Shown: positions 13,545 to 23,240 of the stretch, piece after piece
How positions within the stretch are numbered: position 1 is the first letter of the stretch
Layout: the number at the start of each line of letters is the position of its first letter
Assembly: GCF_036323735.1 (NCBI RefSeq)
Contig: NC_086020.1
Location: forward strand, 83,825,710 to 83,889,709
From: Rattus norvegicus
Taxonomy: Eukaryota; Chordata; Mammalia; Rodentia; Muridae
Length of the DNA stretch: 64,000 nucleotides
Direction of reading: 5' to 3'
Position numbers and translations under genes: made by a program
Notes under the pieces: generated by a model
What the model was told of the DNA's origin: nothing
What the model saw: the letters and a program-made list of their open reading frames with translations, nothing else
The model's database searches: none

Positions 13545-13637
13545 CAGGGAGGGAAGAGAAAGAAAGAAAAGAAGAAAGGAGAGGAAGGGAGAGGAGGGAG
13601 GTGAGGAGGGAAGGAAAAGGAGGGGAGAGAAGTGGAG
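13545..13637. repeat. Polypurine (GGAA/GAGG)n low-complexity tract
   Basis: About 93 bases of near-pure purine with GGAAGG and GAGGAG words. Confidence 0.9.
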
Positions 13638-16216
13638 TCTTCCAAATGGTTCTTGGGCAGTTATCAGGGCCTGTAGCTACCTTGGGTAGACAGGGTACCT
13701 AGTTGAGTCAATGCCTCTCTCTCCCATGTGGGATATACAAAAACAGAAGTTCCTGGTGTTAAAGTGGGATGCTGAGGGGGCTGTGTCTCAAGAACCAGAA
13801 TGGAGAAAAGACTTTGCTAGGAGTCTAGGGGCCATGGGAACTGCACACAAAGAAGAGGGCCTCGCAGTCTGCAAAAGCTGAGCTTGCACAGAGAGGATGG
13901 AAACAGCAAGAATGGCCGCCCAACTGCACTGAATGGATCAGAGCCTGTTGTCCACGGTCAGAGGTCAGCTCCCAGCCCAGACAGTCTTGCCTTCCTGCCA
14001 CGATTGCTAGAAAGGACATCACTGCCAGGAGAAAATCATTCCGGTTCATGAATTTAACTTATTATCCCCTAACAGATACTAAGCTGTAAGCCAGAACTGG
14101 CTAGCATCAGCAAGAAAAAAGTTCTCTGCCATTTGCAGACACAGAGGTCTTTGAGCTAAATTAAACTCAATTATAAAACAATAAAGAAAGTTACATTTCT
14201 TCAAACCGAGTTCTATGGTGGTGAAAACCGTACCTACCAATGCAAGGACTGGAATTACAACTCAAGGCAGTGTGATGTACACATACCGCCCCTGGCCAGA
14301 GACGCATCGTGGTTTATGGATTCAGGGGAAAGAGAGCGAGTGCCTACTGGAGCTTTAGAACCTGTCTCTGCTCGTAGCTCAGCCTTTTCATCTTAGAGAT
14401 TACCTGACACTTTCCCTAAAACCCAGCTTCCCATAACCGTATTAGTTATGACTCTTTTGGCCGCCAGTGACAAAATCCCTAACTCAAACAAGCTTAAGGA
14501 AAAAAAAAAGAAAAAAGAATTGGGTTTCTATGCTCAAAACCTGAAGAATCCTAAGGGTGCTGCTGCTTCAGGCACAGCTTGATCCAGGGTGCACAGGGCC
14601 TCTCGGGGATGGAGCATCTCTCCCTAAACTTTGCAGCCCTGCCTAGTCTGTGCTCAGGGCCCATGAGCTCACAAGAAGTTGGCCACAATTCCAGGCCGCT
14701 GACCCTTTCCAATTCATGCTACAGGTAAAGAAAGTATGCCACTGGTAGTTCTAATGAAAGCCTAGAAAAGAACTCTTCTCAAGTGTGGGCATCAGGTGAC
14801 CACCAGAAAGCCAGTCTCTCCAGTGCCTAAGATTGGAACATGCTGATTAGCTTAAACAGAGAATCAGCTCTGCCCATTGGAGAATGATGAAGCACCGAGT
14901 GCCCGGGCAGGGGAGGTGGCAGGCAGGGGAGTGGCAAAGCAAGTGCCCAGTATTCTGTCTCAAATTACAGCCCTCAGTTTGGTTGCTTACCATTTCAAGA
15001 TAGACTATTCCTGAGCCTCAGATGGAGCTGTGATAAAATACCGAGTTCTTTGGATTTGTTAAGTCTCCAGCTAAACGTGACACCTACCTATGCGGGCTAC
15101 CTTAATGAGAAAGGGAGAAAGGAAGGGAGAAGAGAGAACAGGGAAAGAGGAGGGGAACTCAGAAGGCAGAGGGCCAGGAGAGGGACATGGAAGAGAAAGG
15201 GAACTTACGTCAAGCACAGAGGAATCCAGGATTCTCAAGACTGGGTCTGCATCAGTGCACAAGCATTTGTTTCCTACTTTGTTGTTTCCTGTGCGTTCAT
15301 GTCAAATTTCCATTTTAGTCAAGACCCTTCTTTATCTCTGACTGCAAGGTAGACTGTGTTCACCCCGTGACCCCTGGGGGCTGTGGATGGACATTTAGCA
15401 GTTGGAAGCAATCGCTTGCTCTTGCTTTCCCTATTTTCCAAGTTCTTTGACTACAGCCCCAGCTCCTGGAGAGCCACAGTCAAAGCAGAACAGTCCCCTA
15501 GCTACGGGGTTGACATAGGTGCAGGCAGGTGATTCAAGCAAAGCCAGGGAGTTGGGAGGACACTCCTGGTGGACTTTAGGGGACTGGTAACACAATATGC
15601 CCTGTGCACTTTAACCAGGGCATCATTGACTGGAATTTCTGCAGTGTTGTTGGTACCAAAACCTGAGATTTCCCCAACCTCTTGAAAGCAGTCAAGAACT
15701 AGAATGAGTTTTTCATCCTGACATGACTCATTAGGCTCTTGGATCAAGCTACGGCTCTGGAGGGTCCTGCCTTCAGGTGTTTTAGTCAGGGAGTCAAGAG
15801 ATCTCCTTCTATGTAAGCCAGTTGAACTGGGTACCAGTCTCTTCTATCCAATACAGTGCTTTATAGAGGTGTCCCCGGCTATAGTGACACATGTCACCTC
15901 TGCTGAAAATACAAGTTCCTGGTGAAAACACTTAAAGATCCCAGCAGAAGAAGTGCCCATACCTTGTCCATCCGATTTGGCCGGAGGGTTTTGTCATGCA
16001 GTGGTAGGTAAGGAAAATCCCTGCAGGACAAAACACATTGGTAGCAAGGAAGACACTCTGTCCTATGCAACTCTTCCTTGTGTGCTCAGTGCTTAGCAGC
16101 CCTTTCTGCACCAGAGTGGAAAGAGTAACTCTTCCTATTTAGTTAATATTCTGTCTATTAATAAGCTCTCTGCAGCTACTCATGGAAAGCAAAACTGTAA
16201 GTGTTGGAGGCTTGGT
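13638..16216. other. Unassigned sequence, possible ancient repeat at 14430-14880
   Basis: No gene seen. 14430-14880 opens with CGTATTAGTTATGACTC and an A-rich patch, reminiscent of an old interspersed repeat, but I cannot assign it. A purine-rich stretch occurs at about 15110-15205. Confidence 0.4.
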
Positions 16217-16722
16217 GTGTTTGTGTGTATGTGTGTGTGTGTGTGTGTATGAGAGTGTGTGTGTCTGTGTGTGAGAGTGTGTGAGAAAGTGTGAGAGTAT
16301 GTGTGTGTTTGTGAGAGTGTGTGTGTGTGTATGAGAGTGTGTAAGTCTGTGAAAGTGTGTCTATGTGTCTCTGTGTGAAACTGTGTGTATATGTCTGTGA
16401 GAGAATGTGTATGAGTGTGTGTGTCTGTGTGTCCGTGTGTTTATGTGTGTCTGTGTAAGTCTGTATATGTGAAAAAGAGACTCTGTATGTCTGTGTGTCT
16501 GTGTATATGAAAAAGAAAATGTATGAATCTGTGTGTGAGAGAGTTGTGAGAGTGAGAGTGTGTGTGTGAGAGAGTGTGAGTATCAGAGAGTGTATGAGAG
16601 TGTGTGTGAAAGAGAGAATATGTGTGTCTGTGTGTCTGTCTATGTGAAAAAGAATGTGTGTGTCTCTGTGTATGTGAGTGTATGTGAGAGAGAGTGTGTG
16701 TGTGTGTGTGTGTTTGTGTGTG

Positions 16723-16777
<55 letters not shown>
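16217..16777. repeat. Long degenerate (TG)n tract ending in pure (AG)n
   Basis: About 510 bases of TG-rich sequence with regularly interspersed GAGAG, TCTG and AAAGAG words, ending in about 25 perfect AG units (16726-16777). The minus-strand histidine/threonine-rich and plus-strand frames here are repeat translations, not genes. Confidence 0.95.
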
Positions 16778-16780
<3 letters not shown>

Positions 16781-16910
16781 CCCTTCATGGTCACCCCCAA
16801 TAGCAGAGAACTTGGAACTTGGTTGCTGTGTTTTGTTCTACATCATATTCTCCACTGCTCCATACAGCATATTCTCCACTGCTGTCCGTGGCTGCAGTGG
16901 CTCATTCTTG

Positions 16911-16936
16911 GTAAAAAAAAAAAAAAAAAAAAAAAA
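16911..16936. repeat. Poly(A) run
   Basis: About 24 consecutive A residues after GGTA. No clear SINE or pseudogene body precedes it. Confidence 0.9.
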
Positions 16937-17139
16937 CACTTTCCAGACATTGCACAGTATGTTTCTCACTGCCCTCGGCCTTAGAAAACATGGGAAAGCA
17001 GGAGATGCTCTCCTCCAGCTCTAACCCTCGGCCCAGCACAAACAGCAGAGACGCCAATCAACAGCCAAATCCCAAATGCACTCAGCCATGAGGAAACATT
17101 TAAATCCATCATCAAAAGTCCCCACAGGTTAATTGGACC

Positions 17140-17339
17140 TGCTTCTCTTTTTAAATTTTATTTCTAATCAGTGTGCTAGAGCTGTGTGAGGACACATGGA
17201 TGTCAGTGTGCCTGTGAAAGCCAAGGACCAACTTTCTGGAGCTGGTTTTCTTCACTCACCTTCATCTAGGTTACAGGGAGCAGACTGAAGGCCGGCAGGC
17301 TGGCAAGTGGCTATACTAGTTGAGCCATCTCACCAGCCC
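17140..17339 (-). mobile_element. B3-type SINE, antisense
   Basis: On the minus strand it begins AGGGCTGGTGAGATGGCTCA (B2/B3 head), passes a degenerate B-box region and a GGCACACTGACATCC tail region, and ends in an A/T-rich tail. Length of about 200 bp fits the family. Confidence 0.8.
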
Positions 17340-17429
17340 TCGATCCGCTTCTTATCTCTTGAGAGGGGGTGAATGTTTATATTCTACTGCTACCAAAACG
17401 GTCCATATGAGGAAGTTCTGATTGCTAAT

Positions 17430-17853
17430 AAGACACTGTTCGTGAGAATAGGACCCCCGTTGAAGGAATCAGAGAAAGAACTGGAAGAGCTTGAAGGGGC
17501 TCGAGACCCCATATGTACAACAATGCCAAGCAACCAGAGCTTCCAGGGACTAAGCCACTACCTAAAGACTATACATGGACTGACCCTGGACTCTGACCTC
17601 ATAGGTAGCAATGAATATCCTAGTAAGAGCACCAGTGGAAGGGGAAGCCCTGGGTCCTGCTAAGACTGAACCCCCAGTGAACTAGACTGTTGGGGGGAGG
17701 GGGACAATGGGGGGAGGGTGGGGAGGGGAACACCGATAAGAAAGGGGAGGGGGGAGGGGGATGTTTGCCCGGAAACTGGGAAAGGGAATAACACTCCAAA
17801 TGTATATAAGAAATACTCAAGTTAATAATAAAAAAAAAAAAAGACACTGTTCG
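17430..17853 (+). mobile_element. Young L1 3'-UTR fragment with perfect 13-bp TSD
   Basis: The insert (17443-17840, 398 bp) is the end of a rat-type L1 3' UTR: GAATAGGACCCCCGTTGAAG start, GGGGGAGGG polypurine tract, AATAACACTC, then a 12-A tail. It is bracketed by identical copies of AAGACACTGTTCG at 17430-17442 and 17841-17853. The cut site reads AT/AAGA on the top strand, close to the L1 endonuclease preference. It is nearly identical to 41239-41640, so both are recent. The frame at 17373-17663 is a by-product of this element. Confidence 0.97.
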
Positions 17854-17947
17854 AAGTGAAACTTGGGGGGGGGGCAATTACAGTTAGGTGAAGACATAAG
17901 AGAGTGCCATTACTGATGGAATTGATGTCGTCAAAAGAAAACAAAAA

Positions 17948-18090
17948 CCACTCCTCCTCCTCTTACTCTTCCTCCTCCTCATCTCCCCTCCTCCTCTTCC
18001 TCATTTCTCTTTTTTTCTCCTCCTCTTCATTCTTATCTCTCTCTCCCTCCTTATCCCGTTGTCCCCACCTCTTTTCTCCTCCATGTGAGC
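17948..18090. repeat. Polypyrimidine (CTCCTC)n tract
   Basis: About 140 bases of imperfect CTCCTCTTC repeats. The serine-rich open frame across it is not a gene. Confidence 0.9.
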
Positions 18091-18720
18091 CACCTATTAG
18101 CCAGGCCAAAGGCCTTATTCAGGATCTGGCCATGTTCTTCCCCTAATTACATATACCTAGACTTCAGAACTATAAGAAACACATGCCAGTTGTTTAAGTC
18201 ACCTGATCTCTATTATTTTGTGTGAAAATAAAAAAGTCTCTTGCTCTGAAAAGTTCAAGAATCATCCAGATTAAAGGAAAGAAGGAATATTTTTTCCTTA
18301 TTGTCAGTATTTTCAGGGTCAAATTTAGATATAAATATATTCTGATATACTAAGGAAATTTTTCCTCAGACACAGCTTGCATTCAAATGTTATTTAAATC
18401 CTCAAAATGTATTCAGCTTGCAAATCAGTGAAGATTGCCGCAGTTGTAATGTAAACAGTGAACAGGTGCAGGAGGCCGTGAGCAGTAACCAGGGGCAAAT
18501 GGCTGTGCAGAGCAAACACAGTGACAAGTAGGAGGGGCAACATGGAGCAGAACAAAGCCTCACCATTGAGAAACCATCTCTACCTACGTCAGCCAGGTTT
18601 CAAAGAAGCAGACCCCTGGCAAAGGACAGAAGTACCCATGCATGTGAGTATATACACTATATAATACATGCCATGACTGTATTTATATACTACACACCAC
18701 ATGCTCTACCCTTGTCTTTT
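18091..18720. other. Unassigned AT-rich sequence
   Basis: No gene or named repeat identified. Confidence 0.5.
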
Positions 18721-19182
18721 TTATACACTTTTTTAAAAAATCTTTATCAGTTCATTGAGAGTTTCATAAGATGTGTTTTGATCATACTCATTCACTTGCC
18801 GCTCCTCCCCGATTCACCCCCTTCCTTACCCAACTTTATGTTCTGTAGGTTTTAAAATCTTCAAGACCAATTTGGACTACCCAAACATCCTTGAATGTGT
18901 GATCTTTCACAGGAGAGGGATCAACTTACCAGGGTTCAGATCAACTTTCACCAGAGAGTGATCAGCATTCCTAGAGAGCACTGTCTTCTCCTCCCTCAGC
19001 AGCTGACAATTGCCAATAACACTATGGCTGGCTGAGACTGGGTAGGCAACTCCCCTCTTTGAGCGGCTTTTGTTTGGCTTGGGCTTGAGCAGGTTTTGTA
19101 CATGGTGTTGTCAGTGCCATGAGTTCATCTGTGCAGGTACCACAGTGCATCTAGAAGATAATGTTTGCTTATAGAGATGTGT
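18721..19182 (-). mobile_element. Antisense old L1-derived (Lx-like) segment
   Basis: Contains the TTTATCAGTTCATTGAGAGT...TTTTGATCATACTCATTCAC pattern followed by CCTTACCCAACTTTATG, which I recognise as the complement of old rodent L1 3' sequence. Heavily diverged. Confidence 0.55.
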
Positions 19183-19242
19183 ATTAGTCAGGGTTCTCTA
19201 ATGGAACAGAACTGGTAGAATGAACACACACACACACACACA

Positions 19243-19283
<41 letters not shown>

Positions 19284-19445
19284 CCAGGGGGTCACAAAAA
19301 AAAAGAGACAGAGAGAGGGTCAGAGACATAGAAAGAGAATGGGAATTTATTAGAATGAGTTACAAGCTGTGATCCAGTTAGTCCAACAATGTCTGTCCAG
19401 AATCCAGTTGTTCAGTCTATAAGACCGGATGTTGCAATTGGTCTT
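19183..19445 (+). mobile_element. Old interspersed repeat (left half), split by the chimeric L1 insertion
   Basis: Begins TATTAGTCAGGGTTCTCTAA, a start shared by a widespread rodent repeat, with a (CA)n stretch at 19223-19282. Its continuation resumes after the insertion at 23000, because removing 19460-22999 makes ...AATATGCTGGA run directly into ATCCAAGAGAAATAGG. Family not assigned. Confidence 0.6.
19223..19282. repeat. (CA)n microsatellite
   Basis: About 29 CA units with a single TA interruption. Confidence 0.97.
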
Positions 19446-19459
19446 AAGAATATGCTGGA

Positions 19460-20176
19460 GCAGCTCTCTGCTCCCAAACCCCGTGGGAGAGAGACCTCAC
19501 CGCCTGGTCAGGTGGGCACTCCTGAGGCTGCAGAGCAGAGGAGACCACCAACACTGCCCACCCCTGCCCACATCCCTGGCCCAAGAGGCAACTGTATAAG
19601 GCCTCTGGGCTCCCGTGGGGGAGGGCCCAGGAGCGGCAGGACCCCTGCGCCTGAGACACTGCCGGAACCTGAAGGAAACAGACCGGATAAACAGTTCTCT
19701 GCACCCAAATCCCGTGGGAGGGAGAGCTAAACCTTCAGAGAGGCAGACAAGCCTGGGAAACCAGAAGAGACTGCACTCTGTGCACATCCAGACGCCAGAG
19801 GAAAACACCAAACATCATCTGGAACCCTGGTGCACGGAGGCTCCCGGAAAGAGCGGCGCCGATCTTCCTGGTTGCTGCCGCCGCAGAGAGGACTTAGGCA
19901 GTACCCCACGAGCAAACTTGAACCTTGGAACCACAGGTAGGGCCAACTTTTCCCCTGCAAGAAACCTGCCTGGTGAACTCAAGACACAGGCCCACAGGAA
20001 CAGCTGAAGACCTGTAGAGAGGAAAAACTACACGCCCGAAAGCAGAACACTCTGTCCCCATAACTGGCTGAAAGAAAACAGGAAAACAGGTCTACAGCAC
20101 TCCTGACACACAGGCTTATAGGACAGTCTAGCCACGGTCAGAAATAGCAGAACAAAGTAACACTAGAGATAATCTG
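19460..20176 (+). promoter_or_regulatory. Rat-type L1 5' UTR/promoter region
   Basis: 717 bp of GC-rich sequence starting AGCAGCTCTCTGCTCCC directly at the TSD and running to the ORF1 start. In L1 the 5' UTR carries the internal polymerase II promoter. Two related motifs (CTCTCTGCTCCCAAACCCCG near 19463 and CTCTGCACCCAAATCCCG near 19698) suggest internal repetition. Presence of the complete 5' end means the reverse transcript reached the end of the L1 RNA. Promoter activity is not demonstrable here. Confidence 0.8.
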
Positions 20177-21280
20177 ATGGCGAGAGGCAAGCGCAGGAAC
20201 CCAAGCAACAGAAACCAAGACTACATGGCATCATCGGAGCCCAATTCTCCCACCAAAATAAACATGGAATATCCAAACACACCAGAAAAGCAAGATCTAG
20301 TTTCAAAATCGTATTTGATCATGATGCTGGAGGACTTCAAGAAAGACGTGGAGAACTCCCTTAGAGAACAAGTAGAAGCCTACAGAGAGGAATCGCAAAA
20401 ATGCCTGAAAGAATTCCAGGAAAACATAAATAAACAAGTAGAAACCCATAGAGAGGAGAAACAAAAATCCCTGAAAGAATTCCAGGAAAACACAATCAAA
20501 CAGTTGAAGGAATTAAAAATGGAAATAGAAGCAATCAAGAAAGAACACATGGAAACAACCCTGGACATAGAAAATCAAAAGAAAAGACAAGGAGCTGTAG
20601 ATACAAGCTTCACCAACAGAATACAAGAGATGGAAGAGAGAATCTCAGGAGCAGAAGATTCCATAGAAATCATTGACTCAACTGTCAAAGATAATGTAAA
20701 GCAGAAAAAGCTACTGGTCCAAAACATACAGGAAATCCAGGACTCAATGAGAAGATCAAACCTAAGGATAATAGGTATAGAAGAGAGTGAAGACTCCCAG
20801 CTCAAAGGACCAATAAATATCTTCAACAAAATCATAGAAGAAAACTTCCCTAACCTAAAAAAAGAGATACCCATAGGCATACAAGAAGCCTACAGAACTC
20901 CAAATAGATTGGACCAGAAAAGAAACACCTCCCGTCACATAATAGTCAAAACACCAAACACACAAAATAAAGAAAGAATATTAAAAGCAGCAAGGGAAAA
21001 AGGTCAAGTAACATATAAAGGCAGACCTATCAGAATCACACCAGACTTTTCGCCAGAAACTATGAAGGCCAGAAGATCCTGGACAGATGTCATACAGACC
21101 CTAAGAGAACACAAATGCCAGCCCAGGTTACTGTATCCTGCAAAACTCTCAATTAACATAGATGGAGAAACCAAGATATTCCATGACAAAACCAAATTTA
21201 CACAATATCTTTCTACAAATCCAGCACTACAAAGGATAATAAAGGGTAAAGCCAACATAAGGAGGCAAGCTATACCCTAG
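20177..21280 (+). CDS. L1 ORF1 protein (RNA-binding chaperone), C-terminus apparently frameshifted
   Basis: 367 codons. L1 ORF1p forms trimers that coat L1 RNA and assist target-primed reverse transcription. The N-terminus is basic (RGKRR). A long heptad coiled coil runs from about residue 48 to 195. It includes two similar 22-23-residue units near 65-109 (REE-QK-LKEFQEN pattern), a known length-variable region of rodent ORF1. RRM-like and C-terminal RNA-binding domains follow at about 195-295 (start SNLRIIGIEE) and 296-355. The start ATG at 20177 follows a purine-rich leader and fits the family. The last ~10 residues differ from the expected family end, and an alternative frame stays open for 15 further codons to a stop at 21295-21297. 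This suggests a one-base deletion near 21255. The element around it is a chimera without usable ORF2, so this copy is not autonomous. Confidence 0.9.
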   Translation: MARGKRRNPSNRNQDYMASSEPNSPTKINMEYPNTPEKQDLVSKSYLIMMLEDFKKDVENSLREQVEAYREESQKCLKEFQENINKQVETHREEKQKSLKEFQENTIKQLKELKMEIEAIKKEHMETTLDIENQKKRQGAVDTSFTNRIQEMEERISGAEDSIEIIDSTVKDNVKQKKLLVQNIQEIQDSMRRSNLRIIGIEESEDSQLKGPINIFNKIIEENFPNLKKEIPIGIQEAYRTPNRLDQKRNTSRHIIVKTPNTQNKERILKAAREKGQVTYKGRPIRITPDFSPETMKARRSWTDVIQTLREHKCQPRLLYPAKLSINIDGETKIFHDKTKFTQYLSTNPALQRIIKGKANIRRQAIP

Positions 21281-21356
21281 AAGAAGCAAGAAACTAATCA
21301 TCTTGGCAACAAAACAAAGAGAAGAAAAGCACACAAACATAACCTCACATCCAAAT

Positions 21357-21690
21357 ATGAATATAACAGGAAGCAATAATCACTATTCCTTAATATCTCT
21401 CAACATCAATGGCCTCAACTCCCTAATAAAAAGACATAGATTAACAAACTGGATACGCAATGAGGACCCTGCATTCTGCTGCCTACAGGAAACACACCTC
21501 AGAGACAAAGACAGACACTACCTCAGAGTGAAAGGCTGGAAAACAACTTTCCAAGCAAATGGTCAGAAGAAGCAAGCTGGAGTAGCCATTCTAATATCAA
21601 ATAAAATCAATTTTCAATTAAAAGTCATCAAAAAAGATAAGGAAGGATATTCATCAAAGGAAAAATCCACCAAGATGAACTCTCAATCCT
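21357..21690 (+). pseudogene. L1 ORF2 fragment: N-terminal endonuclease region, truncated and frameshifted
   Basis: Starts at an in-frame ATG 77 bases after the ORF1 stop. It shows the APE-type endonuclease N-terminus, including the SLNINGLN asparagine motif and the LQETH glutamate motif, about residues 1-95. The frame breaks near 21645 (GGAAGGATATTCATC), where roughly 7 bases seem missing compared with the family pattern. L1 similarity stops at about 21690 after GAACTCTCAATCCT. The ORF then reads into unrelated sequence and stops at 21746. No reverse transcriptase domain remains. Confidence 0.88.
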
Positions 21691-22878
21691 CATCTTTGGT
21701 TGGTTTATATACAAGTGTGCAATTTCTAGGCTTGAAAGTAAAATGATGCTATCTGGTGCTGGATAGAGGAGCCTTATTTTTTATTATGGCAGCTTGCTAT
21801 TTTTGTAACATGGTGATTTGGTTGAACACAATAAAGTACAGTAGTAACTGATCTCCCCTTCTTCCTGGATGAGTGAGGAGATGATTAAATGTTGATGCCA
21901 GCATCCTTGAGCATATTCAGATGAGCTTCTGCTTCTGTTGAAAAGGATGCTGTGTTTGATTGTGGTCCGAAGCTTTGAAGCACTATTTGGCATCTCCTTC
22001 CTTGGAGGTCTCACTGTTTAAACATAACAGATTTGATAGCTTGTTGGTAAGGTGAGGTCCAGCTTGTCTCCACTAGGTCATCTTCATGTGAATCCGGTGG
22101 TTATACGGTTTTGTTTTAGGGATATTTCATTCTTTTAATAACGGTTTTAGCTGACATTCATGGAGAGAATGAATCCTTAGAACTGTGCCACTAGTGAAAG
22201 GAAATCCTGTCTAGAGTATGTTTCTTTACAAAGCTGTGTCACACCATCATTTGGGCCCTCTGCTGGAAAAGTAGAATCAAGTCTCAAATAATGCCTTTTA
22301 AATTGTATCCTCTAGTATTATAGATGTAGGACAGTACTGTATCATACCTCTGTGGATGTAAAATAGCTTGTACCTGCTTTATGATACATAGTAGTGACCG
22401 TGCTTTATCAGAGCTGTTTTTAATGATGTTGCTCAGAATGTTTTCTTTCCAGATGATGATTGAGAAGCTAATTAAAAAAAAAATGGTGCCAGGTACCACA
22501 AGAGTAACAGAACTGTGCTGTTTTCTCGGGTTTTGTTTTTTTACTTTTTTTTTTTAATGGAGTGTGCTGGATGTCTCTACAGTTTTGTTCAGATGACTGC
22601 AGAACCTGGAAAAGCTGTTGCTGCTGTTGATGCATAACACACTGCTATTATTGGTCTTTTTATATAAATATAAATATATATATACAGATATATAATTTGA
22701 ATTTTTTGAAACTTTAGCTGTGCTGTCAACTTTGGAAAAAAGTATCCCCGTTTACTGTGTTGAGTTGGCACTGTACAGAAATTAACAGCCATATTGGTCT
22801 AGAAATGTTGAACTTAAGTTTTTTCCATTTGTACAGGGGTAACGCACTGTATTAAATATGTAAGGTCTTAAAAAAAAA
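21691..22878 (+). pseudogene. Retrocopied host mRNA 3' UTR (gene not identified)
   Basis: About 1.18 kb without L1 similarity and without a meaningful ORF. It is AT-rich with T-runs and a (TA) patch (22672-22695), a Pumilio-like TGTACA word, then ATTAAA (22851-22856) followed by a poly(A) starting at 22870. This is the anatomy of the 3' end of a processed pol II transcript, in sense with the L1 part. I could not name the source gene from sequence alone. Confidence 0.72.
22851..22856 (+). terminator. ATTAAA polyadenylation signal of the retrocopied 3' UTR
   Basis: Hexamer placed 14 bases before the A-run that begins at 22870, the usual signal-to-cleavage spacing. Confidence 0.8.
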
Positions 22879-22880
22879 AA

Positions 22881-22999
22881 GAATATGCTGGAATCCGGGG
22901 TTGGGGATTTAGCTCAGTGGTAGAGCACTTGCTTAGCAAGCACAAGGCCCTGGATTCAGTCCTCAGCTCCGGAAAAAAAAAAAGAATATGCTGGAATCC
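22881..22999 (+). mobile_element. ID SINE inserted into the TSD of the chimeric L1
   Basis: Element body 22897-22972 starts GGGGTTGGGGATTTAGCTCA and ends CTCAGCTCCGG plus an 11-A tail. The A box (TAGCTCAGTGG) is intact. The B box carries a change (GATTCAGTCC instead of GGTTCRANYCC). It is flanked by 16-bp copies GAATATGCTGGAATCC (22881-22896 and 22984-22999). Because that duplicated word overlaps the L1 chimera's right TSD, the ID is younger than the chimera. Confidence 0.96.
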
Positions 23000-23240
23000 A
23001 AGAGAAATAGGTTCTGGTGCCAGTGAAGGAATGGACTAGCCAGTGAAAGTGAGAACAAGCCGACAAAGAATGAATGATTCCTTCTCCCACGTCCTTTATA
23101 TGGGTTGCCAGCAGACAGTAAGGTGTATCTTCTCCCTTCTCCTGCCACCTCTCTAACCAACTTCATGAGACTATGGATCCCAAAGCATACAGGTAAGCTT
23201 TCCTTCCCCCAGCAATCTCCCCTGCTCTCTGAGTCCTCTT
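23000..23240 (+). mobile_element. Right half of the old repeat split by the chimeric insertion
   Basis: Continues ATCCAAGAGAAATAGG... and carries CCTTTATATGGGTTGCCAGC and AGGTGTATCTTCTCCC words. It joins seamlessly to the sequence left of 19446 once both insertions are removed. Confidence 0.55.

Larger units (their letters stand above)
19446..22892 (+). mobile_element. Chimeric retrotransposon: L1 5' half joined to an mRNA-like 3' UTR
   Basis: One insertion bracketed by 14-bp copies of AAGAATATGCTGGA (19446-19459 and 22879-22892). From the left it holds a full-looking L1 5' UTR, ORF1 and the first part of ORF2. Near 21690 the L1 sequence stops and about 1.18 kb of non-L1, AT-rich sequence begins. 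That sequence has no ORF and ends in ATTAAA (22851-22856) and, 14 bases later, a poly(A) run. The cut site (CTT/AAGAAT) fits L1 endonuclease. L1 ORF2 beyond its start, the L1 3' UTR and the L1 polypurine tract are absent. A template switch during reverse transcription explains this best. Confidence 0.88.

Noticed and set aside
16441..16984. Open frames on both strands rich in Ser/Leu/His/Thr or Arg/Glu
   Set aside because: Generated by the TG/AG repeat tract.
19389..20007. Overlapping 104-130 codon frames upstream of ORF1
   Set aside because: They lie in the GC-rich L1 5' UTR. They are not conserved as a protein that I recognise. GC bias removes stops.
20380..21258. Minus-strand frames opposite ORF1
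   Set aside because: Shadows of the ORF1 coding strand.
21691..22869. Naming the donor gene of the 3' UTR
   Set aside because: The sequence feels like a conserved mammalian 3' UTR, but I cannot verify any gene name without a search.
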